64,000 nucleotides of DNA from Flavobacteriaceae bacterium PS02338 (lineage in GTDB: Bacteria > Bacteroidota > Bacteroidia > Sphingobacteriales > Sphingobacteriaceae). Position numbers and translations under genes: made by a program. The notes beneath the pieces are model-generated. The model was not told the DNA's origin. It worked only from the letters and a program-made list of their open reading frames with translations, and searched no databases. Below are positions 27,816-34,900 of this stretch, one piece after another. The first letter of the stretch is position 1, and every line of letters starts with the position of its first letter. The stretch covers positions 186,001-250,000 of the forward strand of contig JASCOD010000002.1 of assembly GCA_029959615.1 (NCBI GenBank). Direction: 5' to 3'.

Positions 27816-28497
27816 GAAATATCCACAGTTTACCTTCGCTTTCGCTATTATATTTTTCGCGGAAATTATAGCGGTTACAAGTAATTTAAGAGAAATACGG
27901 TTAGTTACTAAGCCGTTGATTACAATATCACTGATGCTCTTTCTCTACTTTATCATTAAACGTGAAAGCAGATTTACAAAAAGGGTATTGCTAGGTCTGT
28001 TCTTTTCGCTTTTAGGTGATGTTTTCTTGATGTTTGTACACACCAACGAGCTGTTTTTTATGCTTGGCTTAGGTGCTTTTTTGATTGCGCATCTGTTTTA
28101 CATTGCCGCTTTCTATCTCGATAGTACTAATAAAATGGATGTTCCTAAAAGGCACATTTTACCAATATTTTTAGTGTTTGGTTTCTTTTGCATATGCTTT
28201 TATTACTTTTTACGACCTTTTTTGGGTAGTATGAATATTCCAGTATTGGTCTATTCTTTCGTAATAACCATGATGGGGATAATGGCAGCACTACGATATG
28301 GAAAAACCAACTTTAAAAGTTTTGCTTGGATTTTAATGGGGGCAATTTTCTTCATTGCTTCCGATTCTATTTTGGCTTACAATAAGTTTGTAGAGCGCAT
28401 GGAAATAGGGGATTTGTTGGTAATGGCAACCTATATGCTGGCGCAATTCTTGATTGCCGTGGGTACGGCTGAACGTAAATATGTGAAGAAGAATTAG
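27808..28497 (+). CDS. Lysoplasmalogenase (YhhN/TMEM86 family)
   Basis: A 229-residue protein with about eight membrane helices. Family signature: LFFSLLGDVFLMF, LGLGAFLIAHLFYIAAF, AALRYG and GAIFFIASDSILAYNKF (the two conserved Asp regions). TMEM86B and its bacterial relatives hydrolyse the vinyl-ether bond of lysoplasmalogens. It overlaps the AGMO-like gene by eight bases, so the two are translationally coupled; together they point to ether-lipid catabolism or remodelling. The stop is followed by the non-coding repeat block. Confidence 0.9.
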   Translation: MLKKYPQFTFAFAIIFFAEIIAVTSNLREIRLVTKPLITISLMLFLYFIIKRESRFTKRVLLGLFFSLLGDVFLMFVHTNELFFMLGLGAFLIAHLFYIAAFYLDSTNKMDVPKRHILPIFLVFGFFCICFYYFLRPFLGSMNIPVLVYSFVITMMGIMAALRYGKTNFKSFAWILMGAIFFIASDSILAYNKFVERMEIGDLLVMATYMLAQFLIAVGTAERKYVKKN

Positions 28498-28523
28498 GAT
28501 TTTATTAAGTTAGACCAACCTAT

Positions 28524-28642
28524 TTATCATTCCGAGGTACGAGGAATCTATTAAAATAGTTGCTTACTTAAGGATAAAAGTAATAAGCCTATAGATCCTT
28601 CGCTACCGATGTATCGGTACAGGTTACGCTCTGGATGATAAA
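28524..28642. repeat. REP-like palindromic element (left of the 21-bp array)
   Basis: Long inverted repeat: TTATCATTCC with GAGGAATCTAT on the left, and ATAGATCCTTC then GGATGATAA on the right (imperfect arms at 28524-28551 and 28591-28642), with an inner CCGATGTATCGG hairpin. This is the format of dispersed Bacteroidota intergenic palindromes; no ORF is inside. Confidence 0.7.
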
Positions 28643-28681
28643 AAGATCAGCGAACTATTTCTCTGTAAATCCGTTTTTCAA

Positions 28682-29080
28682 AAGGTGGAACGTTGCTCGT
28701 CAAAGCAGTATTGATGCACCTTTACCGAGCAAATTGCTCGTTTAACTGGCATTGTAGCCCCTCAAACCGTCCAATAAGCTGCTTTGATGTGCAATGTTGC
28801 TGCTCTGAGGAGAAAACTTTCCTCGTTGGATGAGCAAATTGCCCCTTGAAGCACCAATTGAGCCGCCTCGAGGGGCAACGTTGCTGTTCTGAGGAGAAAA
28901 CTTTTCCCATCTGAAGACCAAATTGCTCCTCAAACCGTCTAAGCCGAACCTTGGAGAAGCAATTTTGTGCCTCTGAGCTGGGGTTTTCTAGCTCCAAGAA
29001 AGAATCTTTTATCTTTCGGGGCAACATCGAACCTAAAAGAGGCAATTTTCTGTCTTTGAGGTTTAATGTTAGAGTTTTTT
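28682..29080. repeat. Array of ~19 dyad-symmetric units at ~21-bp spacing
   Basis: A contiguous non-coding tract of short imperfect palindromes with the rough consensus GAGG-x-GCAAxxTTGC-x-CCTC. Clear units: GAGCAAATTGCTC (28727-28739), GCAATGTTGC (28791-28800), GAGGAGAAAACTTTCCTC (28807-28824), GCAAATTGC (28834-28842), GCAACGTTGC (28875-28884). Dyad centres fall near 28691, 28711, 28733, 28753, 28775, 28795, 28815, 28838, 28857, 28879, 28901, 28922, 28943, 28963, 28984, 29005, 29026, 29047 and 29069, that is steps of 19.5-22.5 bp. An 84-bp higher-order repeat is seen at 28805 and 28889. Later units are more diverged. Confidence 0.75.
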
Positions 29081-29085
29081 CATAC

Positions 29086-29176
29086 TTCGTCATTAAGAGG
29101 CACGAAGCAATCCTACACCTATCGCTAATCAACGAAATTACCGCTTTAAGATTGCTTCGTGTCTCGCAATGACGAA
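29086..29176. repeat. REP-like palindromic element (right of the 21-bp array)
   Basis: Inverted arms TTCGTCATT...GCACGAAGCAATC (29086-29112) and GATTGCTTCGTG...CGCAATGACGAA (29150-29176). This CGTCATT/GCACGAAGCAATC palindrome is a widespread dispersed element type in Bacteroidota. The remaining bases to 29231 are AT-rich. Confidence 0.8.
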
Positions 29177-29231
29177 ATGGCTTTGTTTATTGTTTATTTG
29201 AGTTGTTTTACTGAAAACTATTAACTGAAAA

Positions 29232-31601
29232 CTACTTCTCTTCTTTATCTAATACGGTGAAAGCTTGTGCCAATCGTTCACCATTTTGATCGGTTAAAGT
29301 TAGTATATGCTTGCCCGGTTTAGGGTTTAGGGCAATTTGATGATAGTTTTTGGTGGTACCTACATATTCCTCATCGATGTGCCAATGTATGGTTGCATTG
29401 TGATCTCGATGGGCTACATTAAAAACTACTTTCCCTCGGTTGCCGTCAATTTCTAAAGGAATATACACTGAAGCATTTGGTTTTGGATAAACCATTTCCA
29501 TCACCGCAGTACCTTCATTTTGACAACCCGACATAAAAGGGGGTAATACCCTATATGATGCATTTTTTGTTTTGTAGTAGTATTCCATGGTTGGAGGTAA
29601 AACAAACCAGCTTTGATGTCTCATCTGATTGATACTGTAGCATTGGTTAGTTACCTGATAAGTAGAAGTTGCGTCTAAATGTATCTGTTTATGGTAGGGA
29701 CATAGAGCAGTTTTTTCGCCAACTGGTGGAACTAATTGAACTATTTTGGTTTCGCAAATGGGCGAAGCTTTATAACCACTTTGTTTACAAACAGCCATTC
29801 TTTTCAATTTGGTTTTAGGCATTTCGAACCATTTAGATGATGGCAACAACCTAAAGATATCGAACATCAAAGGTGCAGCAGCTTCAATACCCGTTAAACC
29901 TGGCCTGCCTTCGCCATCGGCATTGCCTACCCAAACACAAACCACATAATTGGGCGTTAAACCCACAGACCATGCATCCCGAAAGCCAAAACTGGTACCT
30001 GTTTTCCAAGCAATACGCTGCGAAGAAGAAAATTGTTGCCATAAACCCTCATCTCCAGGTCGCATCACTTCCTCCATAGCATTGAATGTTGACCAAATGG
30101 TGCCATGATCTAGGAGCGAGGTGGGTTCAATCATGTCTTCGGGTTTCTCCTGATCTTTAATGTAAGAGGCAGAGCTATAATCTGCATTATTGTACTTTCC
30201 CTGATAGTCATTATAATGATTTAAGGTTCGAGCCATACCTAGGTAAGCATTACTCAAATCCCACATGGTAACTTCACTGCCACCAAGAATTAAAGATAAT
30301 CCATAATGGTCTGCAGGTTTGTTTAAGGTAGTGAAATTGAATTTCTTGAGCTTATCATAAAAGCGTTCGTATTTATACTGCTGCAGCATTTTTACTGCTG
30401 GAATGTTTAGCGAACGACTCAAAGCTCTATCAGCAGGAATGGCACCATCGTAACCTAAATCGAAGTTCATGGGCGAATAGCCTCCAATTTGAGTAGGTAC
30501 ATCCTGTATCAAGGTTTGAGGCAAGATAAACCCATCATTGAGCATGCTAGCGTACAATAAAGGTTTTAAGGTACTTCCGGGACTTCGTCTAGCCCTAATC
30601 ATATCCACGTGGCTTTCTAATTCTTTCTGTTGAGGTAAGTAGCAATTTCCTACGTAACCCACTACACTGCCATTTTTGACGTTGATTACCAATGCTGCTA
30701 GGTTGTTGATCCCATTTGCCGCAAATTTTTGATGATATTGTCCTACGATTTGATTTAATTCTTGTTGCAAATGTTCGTCAATAGTAGAAGTTATTTTGGT
30801 TGTTGCAGTATTTAAAGATTTCATTTCATCCTTAAATCTGTTCAATAAATGTGGCGCATTTTGAGGCAGAGGAAGGGGAGCAGTAGGGATAGGTTCGGCT
30901 TTAGAAAGCTGTGCCGTAGCTCGATCTATGATTTTTTCTTCTACTAGTTTATCTAACAGGTTGTTTCGCTTAGTGATTAATCGAACGGCATTTTTGCCAG
31001 GATGTACTAGCGAAGGGCTATTAGGTAAAACCGCCAAAGTGGCCATTTCTCCCCAAGACAATTGTTCGGCTGATCTACCATAATATCGCCAGCTGGCAGC
31101 TTCTAAACCAACCACATTACTTCCAAATGGAGCATTTGCTGCATATAATGCTAATATTTCATCTTTAGAATAACCAGTTTCTAATCTCACTGCTAACCAC
31201 ATTTCTGCTATCTTTTGAAGAAAGGTGCGTTGCTTTTTTCTTGATAACCTGATGACCTGCATGCTCAAAGTACTTGCGCCACTGGCTACAGATTTAGCTT
31301 GTATATTTTGTCTAATAGCTCTAGCGACGGCAATAAAATCAACTCCAAGATGATGGTAAAAGCGTTTGTCTTCAAAAGTGATGATACATTTTGCAAACTT
31401 TTCTGGCACACTATCGGCCACTGGAAAGCGCCATTGACCATCCTTTGCAATGGAAGCGCTCAGCAACTCTCCGTTACTGGCTTCAATAACGTAAGAAGTA
31501 GGCGTAATGAAAAGAGGCTTAGGTAATGAAAACCAAAAGAAGATAAGCAATGCTGCAAATAATAGATCTACGTAAATGATTGCTTTGATTTGTTTTTTCA
31601 T
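29232..31601 (-). CDS. pbpC: Penicillin-binding protein 1C (bifunctional glycosyltransferase/transpeptidase-like)
   Basis: A ~789-residue class A PBP. Single N-terminal membrane helix (AIIYVDLLFAALLIFFW), glycosyltransferase-51 domain (EDKRFYHHLGVDFIAVARAI, QVIRLSRKKQRTFLQKIAEM), transpeptidase domain with SPGSTLKP (SxxK), SRSLN (SxN) and WKTGTSFGFRDAW (KTG), and a PBP1C-specific C-terminal domain (about 690-789). The ATG at 31601 (MKKQIKAIIY) is preferred: the frame is open to an ATG at 31652, but the extra 17 codons come from a dispersed repeat. It lies downstream of the alpha-2-macroglobulin gene, the usual pairing. Confidence 0.93.
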   Translation of the reverse strand: MKKQIKAIIYVDLLFAALLIFFWFSLPKPLFITPTSYVIEASNGELLSASIAKDGQWRFPVADSVPEKFAKCIITFEDKRFYHHLGVDFIAVARAIRQNIQAKSVASGASTLSMQVIRLSRKKQRTFLQKIAEMWLAVRLETGYSKDEILALYAANAPFGSNVVGLEAASWRYYGRSAEQLSWGEMATLAVLPNSPSLVHPGKNAVRLITKRNNLLDKLVEEKIIDRATAQLSKAEPIPTAPLPLPQNAPHLLNRFKDEMKSLNTATTKITSTIDEHLQQELNQIVGQYHQKFAANGINNLAALVINVKNGSVVGYVGNCYLPQQKELESHVDMIRARRSPGSTLKPLLYASMLNDGFILPQTLIQDVPTQIGGYSPMNFDLGYDGAIPADRALSRSLNIPAVKMLQQYKYERFYDKLKKFNFTTLNKPADHYGLSLILGGSEVTMWDLSNAYLGMARTLNHYNDYQGKYNNADYSSASYIKDQEKPEDMIEPTSLLDHGTIWSTFNAMEEVMRPGDEGLWQQFSSSQRIAWKTGTSFGFRDAWSVGLTPNYVVCVWVGNADGEGRPGLTGIEAAAPLMFDIFRLLPSSKWFEMPKTKLKRMAVCKQSGYKASPICETKIVQLVPPVGEKTALCPYHKQIHLDATSTYQVTNQCYSINQMRHQSWFVLPPTMEYYYKTKNASYRVLPPFMSGCQNEGTAVMEMVYPKPNASVYIPLEIDGNRGKVVFNVAHRDHNATIHWHIDEEYVGTTKNYHQIALNPKPGKHILTLTDQNGERLAQAFTVLDKEEK

Positions 31602-31613
31602 ATGCTTGTTGCT

Positions 31614-31702
31614 TCCTCTCCTTTGCAAGGAGAGGGTAGGGAGAGGTTTCATTACCCTCTCTCCCGATAAATCGGGATCTCTCCCTTAAAAATGGAGAGA
31701 AA
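31614..31702. repeat. GAGAG/CTCTC inverted-repeat element (copy 2)
   Basis: Contains the near-perfect palindrome CTCTCCTTTGCAAGGAGAG, then GGTAGGGAGAGG against ACCCTCTCTCCC, and CCCGATAAATCGGG. Same class as 3213-3312. Confidence 0.75.
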
Positions 31703-31771
31703 TGAACTATTATCGTTACCAAGGTAACAAATTCCAAACCTTATTGATATACAATCAAAGGAGGCGCTAAC

Positions 31772-31852
31772 ATGGAAAAAATAATTACTTTAATCAAATT
31801 TTCAGCGGGTTTTGTACGCTTTATATTAACAAATGTATGGCCTAGGATTTAA
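31772..31852 (+). CDS. Possible 26-residue peptide with strong Shine-Dalgarno (doubtful)
   Basis: An ATG is preceded at about 8 bp by AAAGGAGG, an uncommonly good ribosome-binding site for Bacteroidota. It encodes MEKIITLIKFSAGFVRFIL followed by TNVWPRI, a short amphipathic, possibly membrane-active sequence, then TAA. It lies in the 350-bp gap between pbpC and the A2M gene, opposite in orientation to both. No family recognised; could be chance. Confidence 0.25.
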   Translation: MEKIITLIKFSAGFVRFILTNVWPRI

Positions 31853-31867
31853 GGTGTAACGTGTGGC

Positions 31868-31919
31868 TGGCGATAAGCATTTGGCGAAGGATACTATCAA
31901 CGCCATAGGCTTATCGCCA
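31868..31919. repeat. Inverted repeat / stem-loop between A2M and pbpC
   Basis: Arms TGGCGATAAGC (31868-31878) and GCTTATCGCCA (31909-31919) are an exact 11-bp match, with an inner GGCG/CGCC pair. No U-run follows, so it is more likely a repeat remnant or RNA stabiliser than a classical terminator. The bases to 31953 are ACCTGACCACTAAT-type words. Confidence 0.6.
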
Positions 31920-31953
31920 AACCTCTTACTGATACCTGACCACTAATACCTGA

Positions 31954-34900
31954 CTACTTATTCACCTCAACCCAGAAACCAGCTTTGGCTGCGCTGATAC
32001 TGTTGTTATACATGGCTTCGCACTGCACATTGGATAGATAGAACTTGCCTAAATAAGACGCATTGAGTAAAACCCTAAAAGTTTTGGTCTCATTTTCTCT
32101 CAAATTGAAATAGGTAAGTACCCTGTCATCTCTAATGTCTTGATAATCGTAAGCAGATGTAGTAAATGCACCTTCATTATCATGCAGTCTGGTATTGATG
32201 ATTTCCCATCCAGAGGGGAAAATCTGTGTCAAGGCCATCTGTTCGTACAAACCTTGTCGGCCAGTATTTTTTACACTTACCTCTGCATAAAAATCTTGTC
32301 CCTGTTTCAGCTGCGCTGGATTTAATACTTGGCCTTTCATGTTCTTGTAATTGACCTCCATCAACAGTAAGTCTGGATTGTTCGGTAAGAAATCATTCTG
32401 TCCCGTTGCTGGTCGGCCTTGCACAATTAGCTTTGCGAAAAGCACAGCGTTACTTCTATTGGTGATACTCGCTTTACTTCCTTTAAAATTGATAGGAGTT
32501 GAGCTATAGTACTGATTATTGTTTACCGAACCTTTGGCACCATCAAGTACGTATTGGAAGTTGAGCTGTCTCGATGATTTTTGTTCACCGCAGAATTTAG
32601 CAATTGCCAATAAGCTATAAGCCGTAGTTTGGGTGCTATACCATTGGTCTTCACCCAATTTAGCTGCTACTTTATTTAGTAATTGCAGCGCTCTATTCTT
32701 TTGGCCCATTAAGGTTAATGTTTCCATGATCATGGCTTGATCTCTTAAATCTGAGCCATAAGTGCCACCTAATTGTTGGTAAGCTTCTACTTGTGTAGCC
32801 AAGCCTTTGGTTAAGCTATTTGCCGCACCTGTTTGACCCGCCAATTGATAAGCGGCAGCTAATCGCCATTTGGCCGCATCAGTTAAATACTCGAAAGCCC
32901 TTAACCTGTTCATGGCAGCCATTTCTGGTTTCTTAGCTAAGGCTAATACGTATAAACGATAAGCCTGACTTAAATCGCCGCCATAGAAATTATTAGCATT
33001 TGGCGACCAATTGTTGGCTTTGTTTTTCAGATATCGAATTAGTCCGTCAAATAAGCCTACAGGAAGTGAATAGCCACTTTCTTGAGCTTCAATTAAGAAA
33101 TGACCAGCATAATTGGTTCCCCATTCATCGGCTTTGCTGTCTCCTGGCCAGTAAGCTAAACCTCCTTCTGTAGTTTGGAAACCTTTCAGTTTGTTAATTC
33201 CTGCTTTTACGTTGCGCTCTATCTGTGTTTTCTTTTGCTCGCTTAGTGCCGAAAGTCTATCTAAATATAATTGTGGGAAAATTCCTGATGTAGTTTGTTC
33301 TACGCAACCATGCGGATACTGAATTAAATAAGTAATTCGTTTCTCCAAATTGATAGGAGGGATTGATGAAACTTCTAAACTGCCGCTGTTAGTGCCTGAA
33401 GTGCCAATTGCCTTATAATCTGAGCTCCAAGATTGGTTGGGTTGTATCACTGCAGAAATTACATTAGTTACTATCGGATTTGGGTTTCTGATATCCAATT
33501 CTACATCTGATACCGTTCTTTCTGATCCGCTTTGCGCAATAATTTTGATTTTGGCAATGCCAGTATTGTTTGGTGCCGTGACGTTGAAATAAGTCAGTTG
33601 ATCGCCAGCTTTAGCAAAACTTAAACTCTGCTTGTTGGTTTGATTGATTTGCAGGTTATTAGTCTGTAAGCTTACCGAAACATTTTTGATGTTATTATTG
33701 GTGGCAAATACATTCACTGGTAGGGTAAAGCTTTCGCCTGGACCTATCACCCTCGGCACTGAAGCTAACAACATAATTGGTTTTTTAACTTCTACAGCCT
33801 TTTCTGCCTGTCCGTAAGCACCATCATTACCAGCTACGACCATTACTTTTACCGAGCCAATGTACTGTGGTAATTTAAACTGATGGGTTTTCTTTTCGCC
33901 TTTGCCCAATTGGAAAGGTCCCATAAATTTAACAACAGGCTTAAATCGGTTGGCCTTAGCTGGATTGATATTTTTATTAATTGCTCCATCACCACCGATA
34001 CTTAAAATCCTTTCTAATTTACCGCCCCAAGCGCCAAGTACTTGGTCAAATAAATCCCAGGTTTTAACACCTAGGCCTTCTCTGGCATAAAATGAGGCAT
34101 GCGGATTTGGTGTTTGAAAGCGAGTGAGGTCAAGTAAACCTTCATCTACAATGGCGATGGTATAAGTCATTGCTTTCCCATTTGCTTCGCTAATAGCCAA
34201 ACTGCTTTCGGTTTCTGGTCTTAATTCTTTCGCTATCGCAATTTGAGGTTTTAATATCGTTTCTGGATTTTCTATGCTCAAAGGAATGGCACCATACATC
34301 CTAATTGGCATATCATTTACCGTTTGGCTGTGTGGTTGCAACAAAGTCACGTTGGCAAATACGTTAGGTGTCATTGTTTTTTCTGCTTTGAAGCTGAATT
34401 GCGTTTGCCCTTTTTTGGTATCTGTCCAGAAGGTTTTAACTACTCTGCTACCATTTTCGATAGAAATTAAGGCTCTACCATTTTCTGGCGATGGAATAGT
34501 TAAGGTTACTTCTTCGCCCACATTATACTTTGCTTTGTTAGCGGTAAAAGAAAGCATAGCAGCTTCGGTAGGGTTACTTCCTTGCTCACGTTGTGCCCAG
34601 CCTGGCCAGTCGATGTATACTTCTCTAGCGGCAAAATGACCACCGCCTTGGGCATTTCCAACCACCACCAAGTATCTGCCCCATTCAGGTTCATCAACTC
34701 TAAGATCCCATTTCGCTTTGCCCTTTACCATTTCCACTTGGTCTACCTTAATGAGTTTGTTGTACTCATTTTGGGTGAAATTGGCATAGTTCTCTTGGTT
34801 GTTTTGTTCCCACCACCAACGCCACTGTATTTTGTAAAGTGCTACAGTAACGGTTTTATTTGCATTTAGTAAAACGCCATCTCTATTCACATTTACAATA

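Noticed and set aside
28682..29080. Possible CRISPR array
   Set aside because: Units are contiguous and all diverged, with no identical repeats separated by unique spacers and no cas genes nearby.
28722..29132. 136-codon minus-strand frame with internal repeats
   Set aside because: It lies wholly on the 21-bp phased array; its peptide repeats (KVFSSEQQ twice) come from the 84-bp DNA repeat, and no protein signature is present.
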